Part shown: positions 1 through 8,250 of the stretch, one piece after another | How the letters are laid out: each line of letters opens with the position of its first letter | How positions within the stretch are numbered: the stretch's first letter is position 1 | Notes under the pieces: generated by a model | What the model saw: the letters and a program-made list of their open reading frames with translations, nothing else | Told to the model about the DNA's origin: nothing | The model's database searches: none | Program-made: the position numbers and the translations under genes | Assembly (NCBI GenBank): GCA_029261395.1 | Contig: JAJDBJ010000009.1 | Span: forward strand, 1-50,772 | Reading direction: 5' to 3' | DNA length: 50,772 bases | From: Nitrospinaceae bacterium | Lineage (GTDB): Bacteria; Nitrospinota; Nitrospinia; Nitrospinales; Nitrospinaceae

Positions 1-513
1 TAAACGTACGAACTCGTCCGTTCCCCGGCTGGTAAACTTATACTTTTCTCGGTTCTCTTTATCCAAATACGGAAATCCGTCATCCGCCCACTGTTTCCAG
101 CCAACGCGAATCATCGGATATTTGTTCCGGTAAGGACCGTAAGCCCGACGCGGGAATGTCATTCCACGCAGACACATACGGGGGTTCCAGGCGGCGTCCG
201 CTTGATTACCGTACAGATCCTTGACCTTATGATGGTCATAGTTCTGCTCGATACGCATCAGGATGCCATTACGTATAAATCCTCGAACACGACACTGATG
301 AGTGTCATTCGGGGAACAACAATACGTAAAGGAACGTTCGTACTTGTACTGATCGCGGTAAACTTCTTCCCAACGACGATCAGGATAGGAATCCAGCGGA
401 TTGCCTACCTTGACGACGGGCTTTAACTGAGCACCGACGCGCTTACTTGAAAGCGCCATAGCCGAAGCTACACCGGCACTTACCTGCAAGAATTTCCTTC
501 GATTCAAACGCAT
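1..513 (-). CDS. nxrA: Nitrite oxidoreductase alpha subunit, 5' part (runs off the left edge)
   Basis: Molybdenum enzyme of the DMSO-reductase type II family that oxidises nitrite to nitrate. Only the first 171 codons are inside the window. The reading starts at ATG 513-511 behind a good ribosome site (AAGGAG) and is open to position 1. Residues 4-9 read NRRKFL, a twin-arginine export signal, followed by a small-residue stretch, so the protein should be exported and act in the periplasm. Cys65, Cys66, Cys74 and Cys114 lie in the N-terminal Fe-S region; the stretches CCSPNDTHQC and NPRMCLRG match what I know of the Nitrospina/Nitrospira NXR clade and differ from NarG. The gene points away from the neighbouring kinase/regulator genes' promoters but lies on the same strand as the 923-3129 pair. 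The Mo-binding part and the beta and gamma subunits are outside the window. Confidence 0.9.
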   Translation of the reverse strand, partial: MRLNRRKFLQVSAGVASAMALSSKRVGAQLKPVVKVGNPLDSYPDRRWEEVYRDQYKYERSFTYCCSPNDTHQCRVRGFIRNGILMRIEQNYDHHKVKDLYGNQADAAWNPRMCLRGMTFPRRAYGPYRNKYPMIRVGWKQWADDGFPYLDKENREKYKFTSRGTDEFVRL

Positions 514-583
514 AGAAATGTCTCCTTGTGTCTGGGTTTTAACCAGAGAGTCATTAAGGATCAATCAAATATCAATCGACCCC

Positions 584-715
584 TAAACTCCCCCAAAAAA
601 ATTAAGCCCTTGGATTCCCTAATCGCTATTTCTATGCAACCAGCTTTCACTTTTTCAAGCACTTCGAATAGCATCAGGGCGAAATTCAGAGCTTTTACAG
701 CTTGGGGGGAGTTTA
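584..715. promoter_or_regulatory. Distant inverted repeat in the nxrA upstream region
   Basis: TAAACTCCCCC at 584-594 and its exact reverse complement GGGGGAGTTTA at 705-715 are separated by 110 bp. The arms lie about 70 and 190 bp upstream of the nxrA start. Paired sites at this spacing could bind a dimeric regulator that loops DNA, and the NarL-type regulators next door are candidates. The repeat is seen directly; its role is a guess. Confidence 0.4.
629..658 (-). promoter_or_regulatory. Possible sigma-70 promoter of nxrA
   Basis: On the minus strand TTGAAA (658-653) is followed after 18 bp by TAGAAA (634-629), a moderate -35/-10 match between the two arms of the inverted repeat. Transcription would give an mRNA leader of about 110 nt for nxrA. 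The -10 match is weak. Confidence 0.25.
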
Positions 716-922
716 AATAACCCAACGGGAAAACAAAATCGGCGAAGCTTTATTGTTAAATGGGAAATGCTTGCTTTTATGATTAGAGTATTTCTAATAA
801 GGGGGTAGGTGTTTTTCTGACACGCTCCGCTATCTGCTTTGAATATATAAACTTTCAGTCATGGAAAGAGACTTTAGGCAGCAGAACGGACAAAAGGAAG
901 GAGTGTTATCGGGAGCGCATAA

Positions 923-1567
923 TCAGATCAGTTTATTAAAAATTGCATACTGAATCAGTTCGGAATTGGACTCCACATTCATCTTCTGAATTATATGGCT
1001 ACGGTGAGCGCTCACCGTCTTTACACTAATAAACAGTTTTTTAGCAATTGTGGTCAGAGAATTCCCGGAAACCAAAAGCTGAAACACCTGGAGTTCTCGA
1101 TCTGTCAAACATTCATGAAGCGGCTTTTCCCCCGCGGATGACTGGAAGGCCATTTTTTCCATAAACTCCAAACTCAAAAACTTACCTCCAGCCGCCACTT
1201 TTCGGACCGCCTGTTTTAAAGTAGCAAGCGGGCTCTCTTTGTTAAGATAGCCGGATGCCCCCGCGTTGATATAACGCATAGCGAAATGTCCCTCTGGGTA
1301 AACACTCAATATGATTATCGGTAAATTCGGAATCCGGGTTTTTAGTTCCTTCATATAATCCAGACTCAATTCACCGTCCATAGAAATATCAAGCAATACA
1401 ACATCTAACTCAAACTCTTGGACTTTTTCCAACAATTCTGGCCCATTTGCGGCTTCTGCGACGACTTGTAGATCTTTATCTTGTGAAAAGGCACGGTATA
1501 AGCCCTGACGAAATATCGGGTGATCATCAGCTATTAAAATACGAATGGCTTCATTATTTGTAGTCAT
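923..1567 (-). CDS. NarL/FixJ-type response regulator
   Basis: A 214-residue DNA-binding response regulator. The receiver domain (about 8-125) has the acidic pair Asp14-Asp15, phosphoacceptor Asp60 in LLDIS, and a Lys in YLNKES. A LuxR-type helix-turn-helix follows (about 145-205, with LTDRELQVFQLL and KTVSAHRS). Its ATG overlaps the stop of the upstream kinase gene by 4 bp (ATGA), so the two are translationally coupled and form a cognate pair. It is about 50% similar by eye to the second regulator at 5386-6039, including the shared ending SNSELI-YA. Lying just upstream of nxrA on the same strand, it is a plausible nxr regulator, but that is inference. Confidence 0.93.
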   Translation of the reverse strand: MTTNNEAIRILIADDHPIFRQGLYRAFSQDKDLQVVAEAANGPELLEKVQEFELDVVLLDISMDGELSLDYMKELKTRIPNLPIIILSVYPEGHFAMRYINAGASGYLNKESPLATLKQAVRKVAAGGKFLSLEFMEKMAFQSSAGEKPLHECLTDRELQVFQLLVSGNSLTTIAKKLFISVKTVSAHRSHIIQKMNVESNSELIQYAIFNKLI

Positions 1568-3129
1568 AAACTTGAATCACATTTAATCTGAACGGTAACG
1601 GTTGTCCCTTCCCCTTTTCCTCCAGCAAAATCAACTTCCCCCCCCCACACCTGAGCTCTCTCCTTCATACCCAATATGCCCAGTGATTGCATACTGTCCG
1701 CCTCTTCATCCGTGATTCCTTTTCCATTATCGGTTACCTGCATCATCAAATTGCCATCCCGCAAAAAAATTTGGGTATAGACTTCGCTGGCTTTTGAATG
1801 TCTGGAAATATTGGTCAGACATTCCTGAAATATCCGAAAGAGGGTGGTCGATCTATGCTCATCAAGTTCAATTATTGAAGGAAATATGTGTAGGCTGAAC
1901 TTCACACCTGTCTTTTCCTGAAATAAATCTCCTTGCCATTCAATGGCTTTAGTCAGATTCATGTGATCCAGAACGGGGGGACGCAATTCACGCGATATGT
2001 CTCTGACCGCTTCCATATTTTTTTCAAGCAGGCTGAACATCATATGCACACTATCAGCAACATCCTCACTTTTTTTTATCAATTTATCATCAAGCAAAGA
2101 CAACTCGATCTTCAAGGTAGTTAAAATCTGGCCCAGGTTATCATGAATTTCCCGTGAAATTCGTTTACTTTCCTCTTCCCGAACAGAGTCGAGCTTGTGA
2201 TAGAGCCGGCGCAAATGGTCGCTGTAATTCTTTTTTTCAAGATCCGAGCGGGTCCTTTCAACAACCCTGCCGAGAAGAACTCCAATACTTTCCATCACTT
2301 CCTTGAGTTCTTCTTCCGGCTCCATTGGCAGAGCAGAGTAAAACTCCATTACTCCAACAGCAGTCTCCTCGACCAAAATTGGAAAGCCAAATCCGGATAC
2401 TATTCCAAGATCGTCTGACAATGTTGCGCGCGGAAAATTGCTGTCCGCTTTCAAATCGAGAATAAAGTGGGCTTTCCCCTGGGCAATAACCCGACCGGGC
2501 AACCCCTCGCCTCTTGCCAATTGACTTTGTTCGGTGATTTCCTTGAAATTATCAAACTGCCCCCCATCCTCCTGATACCAAATCCCTGAAGTAGTAAGAG
2601 TTTGCCCATTATCTCCCAATAAATAAAGGTGCCCGACAGGCCAACCCGTGAATTCACATATCTTTTTTAAGCTGTAAGATACAGTATCCTCCAAAGAACG
2701 CGATAAATTCGTGAACAGTGCAATGTCACGATTTAATTGCACATAGCCTGTTTTCTTTTTAAGATCTGAGTTGGCTTTTTTCAAAAGATCGCTTCGAGAT
2801 TTCTCTTTCGACAAATTCAGACTTATTAAACAACTATACGCCGTAATCCAAAGAGTGCAAACCGCCAGCACTCGATTCAAAAGAGCGGTTGTCAGCTCCG
2901 AAACAAGTGGAGAGAACCAAGCCCCAAGAATAGTCAGCACCGTCCCAAGAAAGACATTACCAATTATAAGACCGCGGGATTTCCTCCAGAAACCAAATAA
3001 AATTAAAGAAACATAGAGGATCCCCCCTGAAAAACCCAGAGGCAGAAGGAGGTCCAAGTAAAAAAAGGCACCTGCCAAGGCCAAGTTTAAAGAAAGGTAT
3101 TTATAATTTGAAATAGATGATTGGGGCAT
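1564..3129 (-). CDS. Sensor histidine kinase with membrane domain and GAF domain (HisKA_3 class)
   Basis: Kinase partner of the regulator at 923-1567. The first 110 residues hold about four membrane segments with very short loops, so sensing is probably within the membrane or cytoplasm. A GAF domain spans about 135-285. A HisKA_3 dimerisation/phosphoacceptor region follows, with His329 in REIHDNLGQ, then an HATPase_c domain (about 420-518, VTDNGKG and LGILGMKER). I start at ATG 3129 (MPQSS); an upstream in-frame TTG at 3150 is possible, but neither has a strong ribosome site. The layout resembles NarX/DegS-class kinases, but there is no periplasmic nitrate-binding domain or P-box. The signal is unknown. 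Confidence 0.9.
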   Translation of the reverse strand: MPQSSISNYKYLSLNLALAGAFFYLDLLLPLGFSGGILYVSLILFGFWRKSRGLIIGNVFLGTVLTILGAWFSPLVSELTTALLNRVLAVCTLWITAYSCLISLNLSKEKSRSDLLKKANSDLKKKTGYVQLNRDIALFTNLSRSLEDTVSYSLKKICEFTGWPVGHLYLLGDNGQTLTTSGIWYQEDGGQFDNFKEITEQSQLARGEGLPGRVIAQGKAHFILDLKADSNFPRATLSDDLGIVSGFGFPILVEETAVGVMEFYSALPMEPEEELKEVMESIGVLLGRVVERTRSDLEKKNYSDHLRRLYHKLDSVREEESKRISREIHDNLGQILTTLKIELSLLDDKLIKKSEDVADSVHMMFSLLEKNMEAVRDISRELRPPVLDHMNLTKAIEWQGDLFQEKTGVKFSLHIFPSIIELDEHRSTTLFRIFQECLTNISRHSKASEVYTQIFLRDGNLMMQVTDNGKGITDEEADSMQSLGILGMKERAQVWGGEVDFAGGKGEGTTVTVQIKCDSSL

Positions 3130-3150
3130 AACTCTAATATCTTTGATCAA

Positions 3151-4016
3151 GTTAATTTGAATGACCTGCCTCTGATACTTGTACCCTTTTTTTAGTCAGA
3201 GCTTCAATCTTTTCCATGCATACGGAGTAAAACTTAACAATATCACTACGATACAATTTCAAAACTAACGGTTCGGGTAGAATCAGCCAAATTTTTTCAT
3301 ATCTAAGCCAGCGGCGGATGACCGATATATATTCAAAAACATTTCGTCCTGGATTTTAAAAATACCTTAACAAACAATGACTTTTAACGATAACCGACAA
3401 TAACAAAACGAAGGGGACCTTGCGGAAGGCTCATTTTTCAGGCAAAGACTTTCTGTACGTTTCGAAGACAAAGAAGATGAACCGCAATATCGACGTCACC
3501 GCCCGATTCCGAGTGAAGCAGGCTCAAAAAAGTAGGCCTCGGACACTCGCTTAATTGAAACCAAGTTTTGAACAAGTCGGCGATGGCTGTCTTCTTCCTA
3601 TCGCTCAAAAAAAACCGCTCCCAGAATGGGCCGTTTCCTCGCCTTATCAATAGTATCCTGACCGGACTCGAAGTAATCTTTTTGGCCAATTCGATCAAGA
3701 TTTTTCACGCTCTTCAGTGCTTTTTAAACTTCTGAAAATTAGTTGCCGGATCGATTTAATCGAGAAATTTCTACTCTAAACAACTATAGTTCCAATTAAT
3801 AAAATTGAACACTGTTTTGGAACCTGGCAATCAACTGTATCTACCTAGCAGTTTCTGCTATTTTGGCAAAGAGCTAATTCTGGTATATCCTGATGAAGCA
3901 GAGTGAAGCAAGAGTCTTTATTTCCAAAGAGTATTTTTTTTGATTCATTTCGCTCGGACTCATCAGTGTGTTGGCCGAATATATAATTAACTTCACCTTT
4001 ACCTTGAGCCTGCTCA
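3151..4016. other. Divergent intergenic region between two sensor kinase genes
   Basis: About 870 bp separating the two divergent kinase genes. It should contain both promoters, but I could not pick out convincing ones. The only coding-like content is a minus-strand reading frame at 3438-3698, listed separately. The rest is AT-rich with no recognisable gene. Confidence 0.5.
3438..3698 (-). pseudogene. Unrecognised reading frame carrying a copy of the repeated AIADLFK gene end
   Basis: An 86-codon frame without a recognised family. Its middle (RKKTAIADLFKTWFQ) matches the C-terminus of the SLOG-like protein at 10415-10960 (GKQAIADLFKSSFK), and 22 bases are identical at 3567-3588 and 10430-10451. 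In this copy the frame continues past the point where the other copies stop. A second minus-strand frame (about 3598-3718) also looks protein-like upstream, as if one gene had been frameshifted. I read it as a decayed gene or gene fragment; a real small protein cannot be excluded. Confidence 0.3.
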
Positions 4017-5399
4017 ATGGTGCGAACCAAATTTAAAACCATATCCATTCCAGGATGGACGTATCTTCTGATGGTCCTGCTGGGTCTGTTCATTGCGGGC
4101 ACGCTGGTTTACAGCTTCAACAAAGCCGTGCGCATGAACACTCTGTACGCCCCGCTGATCAATGCCAGTGTCGAAATTGAATTGAATGCCACCATGGCCC
4201 ACTTGATTGTGGAAGAAATTTTAAATGGCGATCATTTCGAGGAAAAACAGGTGTGGGAAAATTATGCCCGCGCAAACTGGTATACCCAGGGAATGCTCGA
4301 GGGCAATCAAAAGGGGGAGGATGTGATCTTGCCCCTGAAGGATAGTAGAATGCGCCTGATTGTTCAGGACCTGAGCAAACGATTGCACGAATTTGAGGCC
4401 ATTTCAAAAATCCGGCTGGAAAATAGAAAGACCTCTGGGCCGGGATCAGAAATTGACCAAAAATATAATGAGATATTTGCGGTTTTTCTCCAGGAAGCCA
4501 AAACCGTGAAGCAGACTCTGCAACATATCATGACTCTGGACCTTCAGCGTTTTCGTTTGACACAACTCGCGTTAGTCTCGACCAGTATTTTTCTGGCGCT
4601 GGCGGTGGGATTTACTCTGTACCGACTTGAGAAATTGAGGGCCAAGGATTTTCAACGTCTGAAAGAAACCTATGATAATCTTGAAAAAGAAATGGAGGAA
4701 CGCCTGCGTGTCGTTCGGGAGTTGGAGGACTCCCAATTACAACTCCGGAAACTGAGCCATAGCCTGCAATCCATAAGAGAGGATGAAAAAACCCGGATTG
4801 CACGGGAAGTACACGATGAGTTGGGGCAAATGCTAACCGCATTAAAAATGGAACTTTTCTGCTTTGAAAAGGATATGCAATCCAACCCCGACTGTTTGCA
4901 CGAAAAAGTGGTGTCCATGGGGGGGCTGGTTGATACCACCATCAATTCCGTACGCCGGATTGCGACGGAGCTCCGCCCGCAAATATTGGATGTCTGCGGC
5001 TTGATGGATGCCATCAAATGGCAGGCCCAGGATTACCAGAATCGGACGGGAATCAAATGCAAACTGAATCTTGCGGAGTCTAACATCAAGCTGGACAAAG
5101 GCCTTTCCACTTCTCTATTCAGGGTTTTTCAAGAAGCGCTGACCAACGTGGCGCGTCACGCCAAAGCCACGGAAATTGAAATCGCTCTCCAGTTTGAACC
5201 GGATGATTTGATCATGACGATTCAGGATAATGGAATTGGAATCGATCCCGAACAGCTTCACAATTCAGATTCACTGGGGTTACTGGGAATCCGGGAGCGA
5301 ATTAATTTCTGGAAGGGACGATTGATTATTAACAGTGAGCCTTGCTCGGGAACCACTTTAAAAGCCCACATCCCCTTACATCACTATGAACCCATTTAA
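4017..5399 (+). CDS. Sensor histidine kinase with periplasmic helical domain (HisKA_3 class)
   Basis: A 460-residue kinase. A membrane segment at about 13-33, a roughly 145-residue mostly helical extracytoplasmic domain, and a second membrane segment at about 183-203 form a classic two-helix sensor. A coiled coil (about 207-250) leads to the HisKA_3 region with His266 in REVHDELGQ, and an HATPase_c domain (about 355-455, IQDNGIGI and LGLLGIRERI). It is divergent from the 1564-3129 kinase and resembles it closely in the catalytic half but not in the sensor half. The next gene overlaps its end by 14 bp. The ligand is unknown. Confidence 0.92.
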   Translation: MVRTKFKTISIPGWTYLLMVLLGLFIAGTLVYSFNKAVRMNTLYAPLINASVEIELNATMAHLIVEEILNGDHFEEKQVWENYARANWYTQGMLEGNQKGEDVILPLKDSRMRLIVQDLSKRLHEFEAISKIRLENRKTSGPGSEIDQKYNEIFAVFLQEAKTVKQTLQHIMTLDLQRFRLTQLALVSTSIFLALAVGFTLYRLEKLRAKDFQRLKETYDNLEKEMEERLRVVRELEDSQLQLRKLSHSLQSIREDEKTRIAREVHDELGQMLTALKMELFCFEKDMQSNPDCLHEKVVSMGGLVDTTINSVRRIATELRPQILDVCGLMDAIKWQAQDYQNRTGIKCKLNLAESNIKLDKGLSTSLFRVFQEALTNVARHAKATEIEIALQFEPDDLIMTIQDNGIGIDPEQLHNSDSLGLLGIRERINFWKGRLIINSEPCSGTTLKAHIPLHHYEPI

Positions 5400-6039
5400 A
5401 GATCAAGCCATCAAGGTTTTCATTGTCGATGACCATGAGGTCGTTCGACAAGGATTAAAACACATCCTCTCCCAAACGCCGGATATCGAGGTCATCGGAG
5501 AAGCCGAAAATGGCGCCCGACTTTTGGAAACAATACCGGGACTGGAGATCGATGTCATTCTCATGGACATTGAGATGCCGGAGAAAAACGGCCTCGAAAC
5601 GCTGATCCAGCTAAAGACCCTGTACCCGGATTTGCCGGTCATCATTCTCAGTATTTTTCAGGAAGAACAATACGGTTTACGGCTGATCAATTATGGCGCG
5701 GCGGGTTATTTATCGAAAACCTGTCCGCCGGAACAGATGATCGATGCCATCAAAAAGGTTTCCAAAGGAGGCAAATATATCACCCCTACCCTTTCCGAAA
5801 AACTGGTGATGCATTTCGGAACCAATCCGGAAAAACCTCTCCACGAAACTCTGTCGAACCGGGAATACCAGATTTTCTTTATGATGGCCTCAGGCCAAAA
5901 ACTGCGAGACATCGCCAGCGAACTCTCGATCAGCCTCAACACGGTGAACGCTCACCGAACCAATATTCTAAAAAAAATGGACATCGACAGCAACTCCGAG
6001 CTCATCCGCTACGCGCTGAAAAACGATCTGGTTAAATAA
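5386..6039 (+). CDS. NarL/FixJ-type response regulator
   Basis: A 217-residue partner of the upstream kinase. The receiver domain has Asp15-Asp16, phosphoacceptor Asp61 (LMDIEMP) and a Lys in YLSKTC; the C-terminal LuxR helix-turn-helix has LSNREYQIFFMM and NTVNAHRT. It starts inside the kinase gene, 14 bp before its stop. It is a paralogue of the 923-1567 regulator, so the two systems probably arose by duplication and may share DNA targets or cross-talk. Confidence 0.93.
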   Translation: MNPFKDQAIKVFIVDDHEVVRQGLKHILSQTPDIEVIGEAENGARLLETIPGLEIDVILMDIEMPEKNGLETLIQLKTLYPDLPVIILSIFQEEQYGLRLINYGAAGYLSKTCPPEQMIDAIKKVSKGGKYITPTLSEKLVMHFGTNPEKPLHETLSNREYQIFFMMASGQKLRDIASELSISLNTVNAHRTNILKKMDIDSNSELIRYALKNDLVK

Positions 6040-6058
6040 CTCCATCCCCCAAAATATC

Positions 6059-6115
6059 TTTATTTGAATGAGTTCTTGAATAGGTCGGCGATGGCTTGCT
6101 TGCCGGCACCCTGTT
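6059..6115 (-). pseudogene. Orphan copy of a gene 3' end (GKQAIADLFKNSFK-stop)
   Basis: The minus strand here reads GAGKQAIADLFKNSFK followed by TAA, almost the same as the last residues of the SLOG-like protein at 10415-10960. Of 29 bases compared (6076-6104 with 10431-10459), 27 are identical. Nothing upstream continues the match, so this is a leftover 3' end and not a gene. Confidence 0.55.
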
Positions 6116-6336
6116 TCTCGTATCACTAGGGGTGCTTTACCGTGAAGTATTCAAAACAAGACAAAATAGCAATGATCGCGTTAAGCCTAGTGGCGGTGGC
6201 TCCGTTGGTCACTGCCGGGCATACCGGCAACGAGTTGGTGTACGAACATGGCGCTTCGATCGCGCACTTGCCGCCCGATCACAAAGCCGCCATTCAATCC
6301 GGCACCATTCTCCAGCTCCATGAAAAAGGCGATTGA
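6099..6336 (+). pseudogene. Decayed fragment resembling a DUF2231-type membrane protein
   Basis: One plus frame gives a hydrophobic stretch (AGTLFLVSLGVLY, about 6099-6140). After a frame change, a frame opening at GTG 6142 gives VAVAPLVTAGHTGNELVYEHGASI. The latter resembles the end of DUF2231 membrane proteins, where a helix is followed by GG-LVY-HG. There is no proper start, no ribosome site and the frame shifts, so I call it a remnant. The family assignment is by eye and tentative. Confidence 0.35.
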
Positions 6337-6379
6337 GGTCAAACTTCCGTGTGAGCGGGTTAGTTGCGGTCAACATCCG

Positions 6380-6652
6380 CAATTCCCCCGCCAGAATCTC
6401 CCGCTTCAATTCAAGACCGAGAAGAAAAAAGAACAACGCCATGGGGCCGCTACTGACCCACTCTTTAATGGGCATTCGCACAGTATCGGAACCACAGCTG
6501 ACCCCCCGCCTCCGTATGAATAAATGCCTGGTAAGCGTTGTGCCAGTCGGTAATGGCAATCAGCATGACAAAAACCGTTGCGCCAGCCAGAACCAGACTG
6601 GTTGAAGTCTGGTTTTGCACAAAGTCATCGAAGGGGGAAATAGCCTTGGCAA
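6380..6652 (-). pseudogene. nhaA: Frameshifted N-terminal fragment of a NhaA Na+/H+ antiporter gene
   Basis: Reading the minus strand from about 6652, one frame gives ISPFDDFVQNQTST and a membrane helix ending in TDWHNAYQAF, as in the NhaA N-terminus. It stops at about 6463. The neighbouring frame then gives IKEWVSSGPMALFFFLLGLE followed by LKREILAGEL, the well-conserved NhaA stretch around the first periplasmic loop and second helix. After that the similarity ends abruptly, so roughly the first 90 residues of a 390-residue family remain, split by a frameshift and lacking a start codon. A non-functional relic. Confidence 0.7.
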
Positions 6653-6816
6653 CTTTTTTTCAATTCAATGGACTGGAGATTTATCCATAAAATTTGATTC
6701 ATATATTGTCTAAACTAAAGCAAAATTGTTCGTCTGAATAGTCCAGAACACGTGATAAGCCTCTACATGCCCCCTGATATTATTGGAATAGCAAAAAAGT
6801 AGCTGAGCCAAACTTG

Positions 6817-7287
6817 CTATTGTTTGGACCCGAATTCACTTTCCGCTTTTTCCCAAGCCTTATGGAGAGACTCATAGGCACCTGAAAAACCTTTCTTCAT
6901 ATGGTTCCAGGCATCGGCAGAACTGCTTTTCAAGCTGCCGTACCGTTCGGCCACTTGATTCCTCTGCTTGCGCAATGCTTTGAGGCTGGCACGGGTTTTT
7001 TTACGCGCCGCCTTATCCATTTTATCCCATTTGTTGTCAATTCTCGCTTCCAGTGCATCAATGCGGTTATCCACCTTATCTAATGCCGCCTTGGTTTTCT
7101 GGATCGCTACATCCTTCTGATCGGAGGTATAGCTTTTAAGTGCCTGCATCAGATCCCGCGTTTCTTGTTTGACTTCTTTAAACGTCGTTTTGTCATTGGA
7201 CGTTTTAGCAAAGGATAAAGGTGTAATCCCGACCAGGGCGATTAAAATTAAAAGGAAAACAGGCCCGCTGATTTTCTGAATTTTCAT
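6817..7287 (-). CDS. Exported coiled-coil protein (stress-type, function unknown)
   Basis: 156 residues. Residues 1-27 form a clear Sec signal peptide (charged start, hydrophobic core, cleavage near SFA-K), so it should be periplasmic. The rest is Lys/Glu/Ala-rich and almost entirely predicted helix with heptad character. Its ending (SSSADAWNHMKKGF-GAYESLHKAW) resembles the tail of the cytoplasmic protein at 7374-7661 (GEDAWEDLKAGIESSWDSL), so the two are related in type. A good ribosome site (CAGGAGATGAGAA) precedes the ATG. It is the last gene of the four-gene run 8544 to 6817 that begins at a sigma-54-like promoter. Molecular role unknown. Confidence 0.75.
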   Translation of the reverse strand: MKIQKISGPVFLLILIALVGITPLSFAKTSNDKTTFKEVKQETRDLMQALKSYTSDQKDVAIQKTKAALDKVDNRIDALEARIDNKWDKMDKAARKKTRASLKALRKQRNQVAERYGSLKSSSADAWNHMKKGFSGAYESLHKAWEKAESEFGSKQ

Positions 7288-7373
7288 TTCTCATCTCCTG
7301 AGTGTCAACGAAATTATTAAATATTCAAAATCATAGAAAACGAATCTCTCTATAACTATGCCAAACAGATTTA

Positions 7374-7661
7374 TTATTTAAACCTGGAAGCGGCCGATTT
7401 CAACGCATCGCCTAATGAGTCCCAGGAACTTTCGATACCCGCCTTGAGGTCTTCCCATGCGTCTTCACCGGATTCTTTGAGCTCGTCCAGCTTTTGCTGT
7501 GCGGCTTGCTGCTTTTCCCGAAACCTTTCGATTTCTTTGTGATACTCCAATTGCGCATCTGCTTCAGCTTTATCAGCTTTTGCTTTTAGCTTATCGATTT
7601 CCGTGCCCCACTCATCTAATTTTGCCTGCATTTTTTTCTGGTACGCTTCTTTCATACTCAT
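7374..7661 (-). CDS. Small cytoplasmic coiled-coil protein, sll1863-like
   Basis: 95 residues, highly charged and helical throughout, with no signal peptide. The ending AWEDLKAGIESSWDSLGDAL is the hallmark of the small sll1863-type stress proteins described in cyanobacteria and other bacteria. An AAGGAG ribosome site lies before ATG 7661. It sits 86 bp after the ferritin-like gene and 86 bp before the exported coiled-coil gene, in the same direction, so they are probably co-transcribed. Biochemical function unknown. Confidence 0.8.
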   Translation of the reverse strand: MSMKEAYQKKMQAKLDEWGTEIDKLKAKADKAEADAQLEYHKEIERFREKQQAAQQKLDELKESGEDAWEDLKAGIESSWDSLGDALKSAASRFK

Positions 7662-7747
7662 TTGTTTTTCTCCTTATTTCCCATCCAAGCGTTCTTGAAA
7701 GGGTTTTGGGTTGCTGTTAATGCTACTTAAATTTAATTCAAAAATTA

Positions 7748-8167
7748 TTATTCTATTGCGTCTACCAAGTCACGTTTGTGTTCTTCTTCTTGAATGAGGA
7801 TATCTTCCAGAATCCGGCGCAAGCCATATTCGCCCAACTCCTCGGCTTGTCCAATTCGTTCCCTGTAGCGTTTGATGGCGATATCTTCGCCTTCCAAATC
7901 CTGCTGGAGCATGGTACTGCTGTCTTTAGATATTTTTCGTTCCTCTATTTTTATGGTGGGGACACCGCCTAAAAATTCTATCTGGTCGGCAATCATAGTG
8001 GCATGCTGCATTTCCTCCTGAGAATGTATAAGGAGCTCCTCTTGGATGGATTTGTATTGGGCGCCCTTAATCACGGAAGCGTGTTGCACGTACTGAACAG
8101 CAGCGGCGTATTCCCATTCCAAATCTTTGTTCAATTCCTCGATCAATTTGTCTTTTGTGATAGCCAT
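7748..8167 (-). CDS. Ferritin-like diiron protein
   Basis: 139 residues folding as a ferritin-like four-helix bundle. Putative diiron ligands are Glu19, Glu52 and His55 (EEMQH), Glu92 or Glu94, and Glu127 and His130 (EEEH), so the site looks complete. It is shorter than bacterioferritin (about 158) and resembles the short bacterioferritin/Dps-like proteins linked to iron storage or peroxide defence. Ribosome site GAGGATATAA before ATG 8167. It lies between small coiled-coil genes in a run controlled by the sigma-54-like promoter at 8585-8602. This intact ferritin contrasts with the ligand-less homologue at 11438. Confidence 0.85.
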   Translation of the reverse strand: MAITKDKLIEELNKDLEWEYAAAVQYVQHASVIKGAQYKSIQEELLIHSQEEMQHATMIADQIEFLGGVPTIKIEERKISKDSSTMLQQDLEGEDIAIKRYRERIGQAEELGEYGLRRILEDILIQEEEHKRDLVDAIE

Positions 8168-8250
8168 TTATATCCTCATGAAATTTAAGATGAAGTACCT
8201 TCTGCCTTTGTTGTTCTGTTTGAAGAACAATACAAAATCGAATATAAAAG

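Larger units (their letters stand above)
514..922. other. nxrA upstream region (no gene seen)
   Basis: About 410 bp between the nxrA start and the end of the regulator gene at 923. No convincing coding sequence. It contains an 11-bp perfect inverted repeat with distant arms and one weak sigma-70-like promoter, both listed separately. The length and position suggest that it carries the control region of nxrA. Confidence 0.6.

Noticed and set aside
526-720. Plus-strand frame upstream of nxrA (64 codons)
   Set aside because: No ribosome site or family similarity, and it runs antisense through the nxrA control region.
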